In this document: positions 16,181 to 24,765 of the stretch, in pieces
How the letters are laid out: each line of letters opens with the position of its first letter
How positions within the stretch are numbered: the stretch's first letter is position 1
Assembly (NCBI GenBank): GCA_024236195.1
Contig: JACKKZ010000002.1
Span: 1-64,000 of the forward strand
Direction: 5' to 3'
DNA length: 64,000 nucleotides
Source of the DNA: Sphingomonadaceae bacterium
Lineage (GTDB): Bacteria > Pseudomonadota > Alphaproteobacteria > Sphingomonadales > Sphingomonadaceae
Made by a program: the position numbers and the translations under genes
Notes under the pieces: generated by a model
Told to the model about the DNA's origin: nothing
Databases searched by the model: none
Seen by the model: the letters and a program-made list of their open reading frames with translations, nothing else

Positions 16181-18139
16181 CTATCCCTGCAGGAAGCCGA
16201 GATCGCGCAAGACTGCATCAAAGCGGGGTTCTTGTCGAATCGGGTCCAGCAGGGGATCGTTGAGCGCAAGGACCAGCCCGGAATCGCGCAATTGCCATGC
16301 CTGCTCAATTGCGGTCAGGGCGTCCGCTGACCGCCCCCATTGCGCCAGCACAACCGCTTGTTGGTAAAGCGAATTCTCGCCATATTCAGTTACCAGCTGG
16401 GCCAGCCGCACCTCACCTGCGGCAGCCCCCGACAGCTTGGCATCGGTCAAAGCCAGCCCGCACAGGCGCGACAAATTGCTCGGTTCCTGCTCGTAATGCG
16501 CCCGCGCCGACTCGGCATCGCCTGCCAGCCAGTCAATATCGCCGAGGAGCCGGTGTGCGACATTGACCTTTTCATTGAGCGACAAGGCCGTGCGCAGGGC
16601 ACTGGTTGCTGCAGCATAATCACGCGCGGCAAATTCCACTGCGCCTTCGGTGCGAAAAACCGAGCTGTTGAGCGGATCGAGCCGTTCGGCACGCGCCACT
16701 GCTTCACGGGCATCATCAAAATCGCCCATGAACCCGGCATAAAGTGCAAAGCTGCCCAATATCCCGGCATTGCCATAACCCAGCTCGAAACTGGTGCGAT
16801 AGGGCTGGCGCGCAGCCTGCATGTCGAGCTTGCCATTGGTAAGGATGAAGCCCAGCGCCGAATGGCCTTCGGCCAGATCCGGGGCCAGCCTGATCGCTTC
16901 GCGCGCCGATGCCATCGCGGCATCATAGGTGGCCTGCAATTGCGCGCCGGTGGAATAAGCGCTGCCGATCACCGTCAAGGCGCGCGACCGCGCCGCATGG
17001 GCCGCGGCATAGGCCGGATCGCGCGCAATCGCCGCATCGAAGGCCGCCAGCGCCGCGCGGTCCGAGGATTCGCTTGCCGCCAGATCATACAGCGCCACGC
17101 CTCTTAGAAAGTCATCCAGCGCCTGCGCATCGCGGGTTCCGCCGATCCGTTCGGTGCGGATCGTGTCATCGGCGGAGAGCGTAGCGACCAGCGCATCAGC
17201 GACCATGGTTGCGATCTCGCCCTGCACCGCCAGCACATCGCGCAGGGGGCGTTCAAACACCTGTGACCATTGCTCCAGCCCGGTCCCGCCATTGACCAGC
17301 CGCGCGGCCACCCGCAGCCGGTCATCCCCGCGCCGAACGCTCCCTTCGAGGATAAAGGCCACACCCAGCGCCCTGGCGATTTCTTCGGCGCCCTTGCTGC
17401 CATCGCGGAACATGTTGGAGCTGGTTTGTGCGGCCACTTCGATCTGGCGATTAAGCGCCAGCGTCGCGCGCAATTCTTCAGCCAGCCCGTCAGAGAAATA
17501 CTCCTGCTCCGGATCGCCGCTGAGATTGTCGAAAGCCATCACGGCGATGCTGGCATCATCCGGTCTGCTGCCACCCAGCAAGCCGCCGCGCCACAGCGCC
17601 AGCCCGGCCCCGGCGACCAGCACAGTCGATCCGCCAGCCAGCAACATCTTGCGGCGTGACAGGCCACCCGATGCCCCTTGCGCTGGGCCTGTGAAATTGA
17701 GTTGCGTGCCCGGTTCTGCCGCTACATGGCCGACAGCGCGCAGCAATTCAGTGAATTGCGCGGCGCTGGCATCACCCTTCCAGCCAGACAGGTCGATATA
17801 CTGGATCTGGCGAAAGCCAAGTGGCGGTTCGCTGCCGTCGAGCGAAACCGAGATCATGCAGCCCCGATCCCGGCCGCGGGTGGCTTCATCGCGCACCCAG
17901 TGGGATTCGATCGAGCGGGCGCTCCACAGGACCACCACGACCTCTGCCTGTTCCAGCGCAGCCTCAGTGGTGTGCGAGAAGCGGTCACCCCCCGCCAGCA
18001 AGCCATCCCACCACACGCTGATGCCATGGTCTTCCAAAGCCGCGATAATCGGCATGGCCGCTTCGCGGTCCTCGCGCGAGTAGCTCAGGAACACTGTATG
18101 TGTGGCTGCCGCAGTGGCCACCCAAGCCTCCCATACCAT
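16181..18139 (-). CDS. Membrane-anchored TIR-FlgO-TPR protein
   Basis: 652 residues. The N-terminal TIR domain (about 14-135) begins THTVFLSYSREDREAA and continues with GISVWWDGLLAG. The helix SARSIESHWVRDE carries Glu85 at the position of the catalytic glutamate of NAD-cleaving TIR domains. One TM helix follows at about 164-183. Next is a FlgO-like/CadC-associated domain (about 197-330) containing SIAVMAFDNLSGDPEQEYFSDGLAEEL and GVAFILEGSVRR. Five or more TPR-like repeats fill 345-640. TIR would face the cytoplasm, while FlgO and TPR would lie in the periplasm. It could turn an envelope signal into an NAD-derived nucleotide. It diverges from the SLOG gene at 18233. Confidence 0.85.
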   Translation of the reverse strand: MVWEAWVATAAATHTVFLSYSREDREAAMPIIAALEDHGISVWWDGLLAGGDRFSHTTEAALEQAEVVVVLWSARSIESHWVRDEATRGRDRGCMISVSLDGSEPPLGFRQIQYIDLSGWKGDASAAQFTELLRAVGHVAAEPGTQLNFTGPAQGASGGLSRRKMLLAGGSTVLVAGAGLALWRGGLLGGSRPDDASIAVMAFDNLSGDPEQEYFSDGLAEELRATLALNRQIEVAAQTSSNMFRDGSKGAEEIARALGVAFILEGSVRRGDDRLRVAARLVNGGTGLEQWSQVFERPLRDVLAVQGEIATMVADALVATLSADDTIRTERIGGTRDAQALDDFLRGVALYDLAASESSDRAALAAFDAAIARDPAYAAAHAARSRALTVIGSAYSTGAQLQATYDAAMASAREAIRLAPDLAEGHSALGFILTNGKLDMQAARQPYRTSFELGYGNAGILGSFALYAGFMGDFDDAREAVARAERLDPLNSSVFRTEGAVEFAARDYAAATSALRTALSLNEKVNVAHRLLGDIDWLAGDAESARAHYEQEPSNLSRLCGLALTDAKLSGAAAGEVRLAQLVTEYGENSLYQQAVVLAQWGRSADALTAIEQAWQLRDSGLVLALNDPLLDPIRQEPRFDAVLRDLGFLQG

Positions 18140-18232
18140 TACAGGGGTTTGCTTAGTTGCTTCTGCCTACTATCGCTTGAGCTGACAAGCCCGCTGGCGG
18201 GCTGCCAGCGAAGGGGAGCATAACAAGCGATC
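18140..18232. promoter_or_regulatory. Shared divergent control region of the TIR and SLOG genes
   Basis: This 93-bp gap must contain promoters for both genes. On the SLOG side AGCCCGC (18188-18194) can pair with GCGGGCT (18197-18203), and GCTGGC (18193-18198) with GCCAGC (18204-18209). These are mutually exclusive hairpins in the 5' leader. The purine tract AAGGGGAG lies about 14 nt before the SLOG ATG, a long spacing. Confidence 0.45.
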
Positions 18233-20191
18233 ATGGCACATGTCCCGCCACCGCCCGTGCCCCGCCTGTGCCTGGGCGTTACCGGCCATCGCGATACCCA
18301 TCCCTTGCTGGCTGGAAAGCGCCCGCAGGTAGAGCAGGTATTCAATGAAATATGCGACCGGATCACTGCCGCGATTGCGAATGAGGCCCAAACGCTGGGG
18401 GATGTCGCGCCGGTCCGCTTGCATGGTGTGCTGGCTGACGGAACGGATCGGCTGGCGGCAGAAGCTGGCGCAGCGCGCAATTGGGACCTGGTGGCACCGC
18501 TGCCTTGCGGGCGCGATTTCTACACTGCCATTGCCAGCCTGCCTGCTGACGGGGCAGACGTGCGGGCGCTGCTGGCAGGCAAGGATGCGCAAGCCCCTGA
18601 TGTGCAACAGCGCGCGGCTGCGCTGCGCGCATGGCTGGGCCGGGTGCGCCTGTTCGAACTGGCCGAATGCGATGCCAAGCTGTCCCCCTTCCTGCTGGCG
18701 ACCGTAGATGATCCCGACAATGCAGAAGCTGCCCGCCAGTTTGAATGGCACTTGTCCGAACGGGTAGCGATGGCCGGGCGGGTGATGATCGAGCAATCCG
18801 ATTTCCTGATCGCCGTATGGGACGGTGCCCTGCGCAATTTGCCCGGCGGCACCGGCCACACCATCAATGAAGCCTTGCATCAGGGTGCCGCTGTGGTGCG
18901 GATCGACCCGGCTGATCCGGGCAATTGGCATATCCTCCATGCACCGGAAGAGCTCCATGCCAATCCATCGACCGAAGGGCGCGAAGACGCCTTGGCCGCG
19001 CTGGTGCGCACAGCCCTGCGCCCTGGCGAAGGCGGTGCGTTGCGCGCTGGCGCGACAGCACTCGGCAATGAAGCCTGGCATCCGCGCAGCCACCCGCTGG
19101 CCAATGCCTATCGCCGGGTCGAAGTGCTGTTTGACGGCGAAGGGCGTCCCTTCCGCTCGCTGAAAGAGGAATATGAAGCGCCGGAGGCCATCGCCAATGG
19201 CAGCGCAGCCGCGACGATGCAGGCCATTCGCGACCTGCCGAGGCTGGAGGCGGATTTTGCCACTCGGGTGGACCAGGCCGCGCTGCGCCGCTTTGCCTGG
19301 GCTGACGGGATATCGACCTGGCTTTCCGATGCCTATCGCGGCGGGATGATCGCCAATTTCGTCCTTTCTGCTCTCGCGATTACCGCCGGGTTGGCCTACC
19401 AGCCGCTGGGGCTTGGCAAATGGCCCTTCGCGCTCGCTGAATTCCTGTTGCTCTCCACCATTGTCACCATCACCGCCTTGGGTGTGAAACGCCGCTGGCA
19501 CACGCGCTGGTTTGCCACGCGCCGGGTGGCCGAATATCTGCGCCATTCGCCGATCCTGCAGGCGCTGGGCGTGGCCCGCCCGGCCGGGCGCTGGCCTCAG
19601 GGGATCAAGACCAGCTGGCCCGAATATTATGCCCGCGCCGGCTGGCGCGAAGTCGGCTTGCCCGAAGTGGCGGTAACGCCGGACTATCTGCGCAGCGCGC
19701 TGTCAGATCTGCTGGCCCGGCATGTGCAAGATCAGCGTGACTATCACCGCAACAAATCGCGGCGGCTGCACCGCATCCATCACCGGCTGGACAAGATTTC
19801 GGAATGGCTGTTCATCCTCGCCGTGCTGTCAGTCTCCGCCTATTTGCTGGTCGAACTTGGCGCGGCGCTGGGGTGGCTGGCAGCAGACCTGCCCTATCTC
19901 ATTGCCAAGCCTGCAACCTTCCTGGGCGTGGCCTTCCCGACCTTTGGCGCGGCGCTGGCCGGAATGCGCTATTTCGGCGATTTCGAACGCTTTGCCAGCA
20001 TTTCGCAAATGACCGCCGAGAAGCTGGACGGGATCGACCAGCGGATCACCCTGCTGCTCTCCGCAGAAAATAACTGCCTCACCTATGGCGAAGCGAGCGA
20101 GCTCGCCCATGCAGCCGATGCCGTGGTGGTGAGCGAGATCGAAAGCTGGCAGTCCGTGTTTGGCGGCAAACACATCACTGTGCCGGTTTGA
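18233..20191 (+). CDS. SLOG-domain protein with four transmembrane helices (SLATT-like)
   Basis: 652 residues. The first 225 form a Rossmann-like SLOG domain: LGVTGHRD at 14-21, VLADGTDRLAAEA at 66-78, then DFLIAVWDG at 190-198 and the PGGTGHTINEA turn at 204-214. SLOG domains bind nucleotide or NAD-derived ligands. The C-terminal half has helix pairs at about 371-390/400-418 and 523-545/558-577. They are separated by a cytoplasmic helical block rich in Arg/His and followed by a helical tail, a layout like SLATT effectors. The likely role is a ligand-gated membrane effector or sensor paired with the divergent TIR protein. Function is inferred from domains and context. Confidence 0.75.
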   Translation: MAHVPPPPVPRLCLGVTGHRDTHPLLAGKRPQVEQVFNEICDRITAAIANEAQTLGDVAPVRLHGVLADGTDRLAAEAGAARNWDLVAPLPCGRDFYTAIASLPADGADVRALLAGKDAQAPDVQQRAAALRAWLGRVRLFELAECDAKLSPFLLATVDDPDNAEAARQFEWHLSERVAMAGRVMIEQSDFLIAVWDGALRNLPGGTGHTINEALHQGAAVVRIDPADPGNWHILHAPEELHANPSTEGREDALAALVRTALRPGEGGALRAGATALGNEAWHPRSHPLANAYRRVEVLFDGEGRPFRSLKEEYEAPEAIANGSAAATMQAIRDLPRLEADFATRVDQAALRRFAWADGISTWLSDAYRGGMIANFVLSALAITAGLAYQPLGLGKWPFALAEFLLLSTIVTITALGVKRRWHTRWFATRRVAEYLRHSPILQALGVARPAGRWPQGIKTSWPEYYARAGWREVGLPEVAVTPDYLRSALSDLLARHVQDQRDYHRNKSRRLHRIHHRLDKISEWLFILAVLSVSAYLLVELGAALGWLAADLPYLIAKPATFLGVAFPTFGAALAGMRYFGDFERFASISQMTAEKLDGIDQRITLLLSAENNCLTYGEASELAHAADAVVVSEIESWQSVFGGKHITVPV

Positions 20192-20209
20192 CCAGGATCT
20201 GGTGGCGGC

Positions 20210-20521
20210 TCAGAACCGCTCCGGGCGGACCACGTCCACTTCCGACCGCAGCACCACCAGCCCATAGCTTTCCAGCAGCGGGGCAATGGATTCCAGGAAG
20301 CGGTCCGCGCGTTCGCTGTTGGCCACTGCGAGGAAGATGTATTTGGCAGTGGCACCGCTGATCAGGTCTTCGCTCCATTCCCCGCTCCGCCCTTTGCCGC
20401 TGGTTGTTCGGTAGAGCGTATAGCCGGTGAAGCCTGATTGATCCGCAAGCTCGCTCAACCTCGGCGCGAGGGGGGCGTCAACCAGCACTTCCAGCCGTAT
20501 CCGGCGTGTCATCTCGATCAT
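20210..20521 (-). CDS. sbtB: PII-like signalling protein SbtB
   Basis: A 103-residue PII-like protein. It begins MIEMTRRIRLEVLVDAPLA and contains GFTGYTLYRTTSGKGRSGEW, the T-loop region, and the ferredoxin-fold strand SYGLVVLRSEVDVVRPERF. The ATG at 20521 overlaps the sbtA stop as ATGA, which fixes the start and shows coupling. In cyanobacteria SbtB binds adenine nucleotides and controls SbtA. The C-terminal CGxxC loop of cyanobacterial SbtB is absent here. Confidence 0.82.
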   Translation of the reverse strand: MIEMTRRIRLEVLVDAPLAPRLSELADQSGFTGYTLYRTTSGKGRSGEWSEDLISGATAKYIFLAVANSERADRFLESIAPLLESYGLVVLRSEVDVVRPERF

Positions 20522-21483
20522 GCGACTGCTCCGATCTGTTCGGCCATCCAGCGAAACAGCGGAATGCCGAGGACTATATTGAAGGGGAAGGTGACCCCCA
20601 GCGACATGGCAAGATACAGCCCCGCATCCGCTTGGGGCAGCGACAGGCGCATGGCCGCCGGGACCGCGATGTATGACGCACTCGCCGCCAATATGCCCAG
20701 GGCCGCGGCAGTTGGCGCGTCGAGCCCGATGGCGGTACCGGCCAGCACACCCACAGTGCCATTGACCAGCGGGAAGACCAGCGCAAGCACCACCAGCCGC
20801 GCAGTCAGCGCGCGCGTTTGCAGGATGCGGCGCATGGCAATCAGCCCCATGTCGAGCAGGAACAGGCACAGCACCCCGGTAAAGCCTGCCTTGAACAGCG
20901 GGCTGATCGGTTCGAACCCGGCCGGACCGATCAGCAGGCCGATGGCAAAGCTGCCCAGCAGCAGCACGACCGATCCGTTGAAGAACACTTCATGCAGCAA
21001 ATGGCGATTGAGCAAGCCGCCGCTGCCATCGCGCCGCGCAATCAGCAGGCCAGACAGGATCGCGGGGGTTTCCATCATCGCCAGCACCGCCACCATGAAA
21101 CCAGCAACCATGAACCCGTCTGCGCCATAGATCTGGCTGGCAGTGACAAAGGTCACCACGCTGACCGACCCGTAATGCGCCGCCACCGCGCCGCTATTGA
21201 CCCGGTCAAGCCGTCCGAACCGGCGCAGCGCGGGGGCAATGGCAAAAGGAATCAGCGCGCTAAGCAGCAGGCCTGCCACCAGCGCCTTGGCCAGCTGCGC
21301 ATTGACGCCGGCATTGGCCACTTCCACCCCGCCCTTCAGTCCGATGGCCGCCATCAGGTAGAGCGACATGCCTTTGGCGATTGTCTCCGGCACGGCCAGG
21401 TCAGATCGCACCGCCGCCGCGAGCACGCCCAGCAGGAAGAACAGGACTGGTGCAGAAAGCAGGGTCGCAGCAAGCTGGTCCAT
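20518..21483 (-). CDS. sbtA: Sodium-dependent bicarbonate transporter SbtA-family permease
   Basis: A 321-residue inner-membrane protein with about ten helices in two inverted halves. Recognisable SbtA stretches are FFLLGVLAAAVRSDLAVPE, LYLMAAIGLKGGVEV, and RVNSGAVAAHYGSVSVVTF with the serine-rich bicarbonate/Na+ site. Downstream is AALGILAASASYIAVPAAMR. It is shorter than cyanobacterial SbtA (about 370), with a short central cytoplasmic loop. It should import HCO3- with Na+. sbtB is translationally coupled downstream; carbonic anhydrase lies upstream. Confidence 0.88.
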   Translation of the reverse strand: MDQLAATLLSAPVLFFLLGVLAAAVRSDLAVPETIAKGMSLYLMAAIGLKGGVEVANAGVNAQLAKALVAGLLLSALIPFAIAPALRRFGRLDRVNSGAVAAHYGSVSVVTFVTASQIYGADGFMVAGFMVAVLAMMETPAILSGLLIARRDGSGGLLNRHLLHEVFFNGSVVLLLGSFAIGLLIGPAGFEPISPLFKAGFTGVLCLFLLDMGLIAMRRILQTRALTARLVVLALVFPLVNGTVGVLAGTAIGLDAPTAAALGILAASASYIAVPAAMRLSLPQADAGLYLAMSLGVTFPFNIVLGIPLFRWMAEQIGAVA

Positions 21484-21509
21484 GGGGAAACCTATCCTAT
21501 GCGCACACG

Positions 21510-21537
21510 GCCCCGACCTGCGCCAACAGGCCGGGGC
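21510..21537 (-). terminator. Hairpin between carbonic anhydrase and sbtA
   Basis: GCCCCGACCTG (21510-21520) pairs with CAGGCCGGGGC (21527-21537) with one mismatch, lying in the 72-bp gap. It has no T-run. It may set the ratio of upstream to downstream expression rather than end transcription. Confidence 0.45.
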
Positions 21538-21555
21538 ATCAAAGTTGGCTGGTGT

Positions 21556-22302
21556 TTATTCCGGGGCGACCAGCAGCCGTCCGTTCAGCAACTGCACCGG
21601 GCGGGCATTCATGCCCATGGCCTGCTCCATCGCGGCAATCTGGGCCGGACTGGCTTCCACGGGAGTGGACAGGACATGCCAGTTGACCCCTTCGCTGCAG
21701 GGCGGCGTGGTGAGCGAGCCCATATAGCGATAGACGGCGCGATCTTCCGGTAGCAGTTTCCGAGGGTCGAAGCTGGCACCAGCCACGGTCTGCGCGGCCT
21801 GTTTCTTCATCGGTGCGGCATCGACCAGCTTCTGCAATTCGGCATTGGCATCGCCCGCTTCGAACATCACGCCCAGCACCGCCAGCGCGCCATCATCCGC
21901 CGCATGGACGAAATGCGCGGTCAGCGGATAGGCCTTGCCATCCACCGTATGTTCGGACGGCGTATGGAAATGGACCTGCACCAGCTTGAAGCTCTTGCCG
22001 CCGCTGACCATGGTCGATCCTTCGGCGAAATTGGCTTGCACCGTGTGCCCATTATGCAGGACAGTCAGCGGCCCGGCCTGCCAGTTCACGTCAACGTCTA
22101 TGTCCCCTGTTGCATTGGCTTGGCCAAGGTCAATCGGGGACTGCATGATCCCGGCTTCGCATTTCTCGAAATCCTTGTGCAACTGACCCCAGCGGTCAGC
22201 GCCACGCGGACCTTCATAGGTCCAGTCAGCCGCAGCAAGAGCCGGAGCCGAAGCCAGACCGACACTGGCCAAAGCGACAATCAGGGATTTTTTCACAGGC
22301 AT
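21556..22302 (-). CDS. Periplasmic alpha-carbonic anhydrase
   Basis: 248 residues from the ATG at 22302, preceded by GAGGAG at good spacing. Signal peptide MPVKKSLIVALASVGLASAPALA predicts export. The zinc ligands are His111 and His113 (VHFHTPSEH) and His130 (LTAHFVH). The substrate-pocket motif SLTTPPCSEGVNW is present. It interconverts CO2 and HCO3- in the periplasm, which could feed the SbtA permease encoded 72 bp downstream. The start is 5 nt after the exchanger stop. Confidence 0.95.
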   Translation of the reverse strand: MPVKKSLIVALASVGLASAPALAAADWTYEGPRGADRWGQLHKDFEKCEAGIMQSPIDLGQANATGDIDVDVNWQAGPLTVLHNGHTVQANFAEGSTMVSGGKSFKLVQVHFHTPSEHTVDGKAYPLTAHFVHAADDGALAVLGVMFEAGDANAELQKLVDAAPMKKQAAQTVAGASFDPRKLLPEDRAVYRYMGSLTTPPCSEGVNWHVLSTPVEASPAQIAAMEQAMGMNARPVQLLNGRLLVAPE

Positions 22303-22307
22303 TCTCC

Positions 22308-23300
22308 TCAAAGATAGGGGGTAAGGGAATGGGCGAGATAGGCAGCATAGGCTGCCAGCAGGACGGCCCCGATCCAGCGGGACACGTGCAGTTTGAAGGC
22401 CACCATCAACCACAGCAGCAAGGCGAGGCCAGTCAGCAGCGGCATTTCCAGCGTCGCAAAACCTGCCGGGATGGAGCTGGGCGCCGCCACCAGCACCACG
22501 CCGCCAATGGCGAGGATATTATAGATGTTGGAACCAAGGATATTGCCCAGCGCGATCCCGCCCTGCTTGCGGTATGCGGCCACGGCAGAGGTCACCAGTT
22601 CGGGCAGCGATGTGCCAATGGCAACCACGGTCAGGCCGATCACGGTTTCGCTCATCCCGGCAATGCGCGCGATTTCGACTGCGCCGCCAACCAGCAGATG
22701 CGCCCCGGCGACGAGCAACACCAGCCCCGTTATCAGCAGCAACACCGGCTTGGCATAACCATTGAGCGGCGCATGGATTTGCGTGTCCGCCATTTCCAGC
22801 GCTTCCGCACGGCTATGCGGGCCGCTGGTCGCAGATGCGGGCGAGCCGCCGCGTTCCAGCACATAACTCCAGTAAACATAGCCGATAATGCCCGCGATCA
22901 GGACAAAGCCGACCCATGGCGCGGGCGAGGCATCGAGCGATACCAGCCACAATACCGCCGCCGCACCAACCGCGATCAACGGATCACGCCAGGCGCTGAA
23001 TTCGCGCGTGGCAATCGGGAACATCAGCGCCGCCGCGCCCAGAATGAGCAGGCTATTGGCAATATTCGATCCGGCGACATTACCCCAGGCAATTCCCGGC
23101 GAACCTGCCAGCACGGCATCAAGGCTGGCCGCCAGTTCCGGCAGCGAGGTGCCAAAACCGACGATAACTGTGCCCACCAGCGCGGCGGAAACCCCAGCGC
23201 GCTCGGCAATGCGCACGGCGCCGCGCACCAGCAATTCACCGCCCCCGATCAGCAGCACCAGCCCGCCGATCAGCGCGGCCAAAGACAGACCCATGCTCAT
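22308..23300 (-). CDS. Calcium/sodium antiporter (CaCA family, YrbG-like)
   Basis: A 330-residue inner-membrane exchanger with about ten helices and the two inverted alpha repeats of the CaCA family. Repeat 1 contains GFGTSLPELAASL and GNVAGSNIAN; repeat 2 contains AIGTSLPELVTSA and GNILGSNIYN. The conserved Glu residues in GTSLPE bind cations. The start overlaps the nhaA stop as ATGA (23297-23300), indicating coupling. In this operon it may help sustain the sodium gradient used by SbtA; the transported ion is not proven. Confidence 0.93.
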   Translation of the reverse strand: MSMGLSLAALIGGLVLLIGGGELLVRGAVRIAERAGVSAALVGTVIVGFGTSLPELAASLDAVLAGSPGIAWGNVAGSNIANSLLILGAAALMFPIATREFSAWRDPLIAVGAAAVLWLVSLDASPAPWVGFVLIAGIIGYVYWSYVLERGGSPASATSGPHSRAEALEMADTQIHAPLNGYAKPVLLLITGLVLLVAGAHLLVGGAVEIARIAGMSETVIGLTVVAIGTSLPELVTSAVAAYRKQGGIALGNILGSNIYNILAIGGVVLVAAPSSIPAGFATLEMPLLTGLALLLWLMVAFKLHVSRWIGAVLLAAYAAYLAHSLTPYL

Positions 23301-24493
23301 GCCACATTCTCCTGCCGGGCTTCACTTGGCGCCGTCCCCTTGCCGAACCACAGCAGGGCAACGCCCGCCAGCGCCGACACCAGCGACCCGCTCAGCACAC
23401 CCAGCTTCACCGCATCCATTTGCGCCGGATCATCAAAGGCGAGCGCCCCGATAAACAGGCTCATGGTGAAGCCGATCCCGGCGACCAGCGACAATCCATG
23501 CAGTTGCCGCCAGTTCACATCGTCGGGCAGACTCGCCATGCCCGCTTTCACCGCGATCCACGACAGACCGAGGATGCCCGCCTGCTTGCCCAGCACCAAC
23601 CCCAGCGCAATGCCCAGCGGCAGGGGCGCGAGCAAATCCGCAAGCTCCAGCCCGGCCAGCGAGACCCCGGCATTGGCGAGCGCAAAGACCGGCACGATGA
23701 AAAAGGCGACCCATGGATGCAGGCCATGCTCCATCCGCTCCAACGGGCGCTCATCACCTGCCACCATCGGGATTGCCATCGCCGCCGCGACCCCGGCCAG
23801 CGTGGCGTGGACGCCCGATTTGAGCACCAGGACCCACAGCAGGATACCCAGTAGGACATAGGGCCAGTTGCGGGCGACACCCATGCGGCCCAGTGCCACC
23901 ATCACCGCCAGCACTGCGCCTGCACCGATCAGCATACCCGGCTGGATATTCTCGGAATAGAAGATCGCGATAATCGCAATCGCGCCAATATCGTCAATCA
24001 CGGCAATCGCCAGCAGCAACGCCTTGAGCGCCACCGGTACACGGTTGCCCATCAGCGCCAGCACACCCAGCGCAAAGGCAATGTCGGTCGCGGCCGGGAT
24101 CGCCCAGCCGCTGGTATTTTCCGGCATTCCGGCATTGATCCACAGGAACACCAGCGCCGGTGCCGCCATCCCGCCAATCGCGGCAAAAAGTGGCAACGAT
24201 GCCTGTTTCCAGCTCGCGAGCTGACCATCCAGCACTTCGCGCTTCACCTCCAGCCCGACAAGGAAGAAGAACAGCGCCATCAGCCCGTCATTGATCCACA
24301 GCAGCAGCGGCTTGGAAATGCCTGCTTCGCCAATCGCGGCGGTCACCTGCATGCCCAGCACACCATTATAGCTGGCGGCGAGCGGCGAATTGGCCAGCAC
24401 CAGCGCAGCCAGCGCCGCCACCATCAACACGATCCCGCCAGCACTTTCCTCTGCCAGGAATTCTTTCAGCATCGGGGTCAGGCGGCGAACCAT
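23297..24493 (-). CDS. nhaA: Na+/H+ antiporter NhaA
   Basis: 398 residues from the ATG at 24493, which has AAGGAG six bases upstream; an ATG eight codons earlier lacks such a site. It has about twelve helices. The transport-site pair of aspartates is visible in LLAIAVIDDIGAIAIIAIFY. The pH-sensor region is near LNDGLMALFFFLVGLEVKREVLDGQLAS. It exports Na+ in exchange for H+ at the inner membrane. It is the first gene of a five-gene minus-strand run with the CaCA exchanger, carbonic anhydrase, sbtA and sbtB. Confidence 0.96.
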   Translation of the reverse strand: MVRRLTPMLKEFLAEESAGGIVLMVAALAALVLANSPLAASYNGVLGMQVTAAIGEAGISKPLLLWINDGLMALFFFLVGLEVKREVLDGQLASWKQASLPLFAAIGGMAAPALVFLWINAGMPENTSGWAIPAATDIAFALGVLALMGNRVPVALKALLLAIAVIDDIGAIAIIAIFYSENIQPGMLIGAGAVLAVMVALGRMGVARNWPYVLLGILLWVLVLKSGVHATLAGVAAAMAIPMVAGDERPLERMEHGLHPWVAFFIVPVFALANAGVSLAGLELADLLAPLPLGIALGLVLGKQAGILGLSWIAVKAGMASLPDDVNWRQLHGLSLVAGIGFTMSLFIGALAFDDPAQMDAVKLGVLSGSLVSALAGVALLWFGKGTAPSEARQENVA

Positions 24494-24720
24494 GTAAGCT
24501 CCTTGGTATTCATACATGCAGGAAAGGGGGGCGCGACACGCAGGCTATCAGAGGGGGGAGGGAGATAGCTGCGTGCCGCGCACGGCCAGGACGGGATGGA
24601 GGAACCAGGCCGTTGGGAGTGCTGGATGCCGGAGCGCCCCGACACCCGATATTTCTCTTTGTCTGGAGCCTATATGGCGCAACAGCACATCATTGACCAA
24701 TTGAAAGACTTCCTGCATTT

Positions 24721-24739
24721 CGATAGATATCATCTATCG
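24721..24739. promoter_or_regulatory. OxyR-type operator half-site upstream of the LysR gene
   Basis: The perfect inverted repeat CGATAGAT / ATCTATCG with a three-base centre fits the OxyR element ATAG-N-T-NNN-A-N-CTAT at 24723-24737. It lies 27 bp before the LysR start, in the 272-bp gap shared with nhaA. No equally good second element is visible 7 bp to either side. The match of site and regulator family suggests autoregulation and control of the nhaA run. Confidence 0.6.
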
Positions 24740-24765
24740 CACATTGTTTTCGTTTCGGTGCTGCC

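Noticed and set aside
16181..20191. Calling the pair a canonical Thoeris system
   Set aside because: There is no SIR2 or Macro domain, and the TIR protein is membrane-anchored with FlgO and TPR parts. Only the TIR plus SLOG logic is shared.
20522..20869. Long N-terminal extension of sbtB
   Set aside because: It runs inside sbtA in another frame; the ATGA overlap and PII fold place the start at 20521.
22329..23861. 510-residue plus-strand frame opposite the exchanger and nhaA
   Set aside because: Gln/His/Arg-rich shadow of two clear transporter genes.
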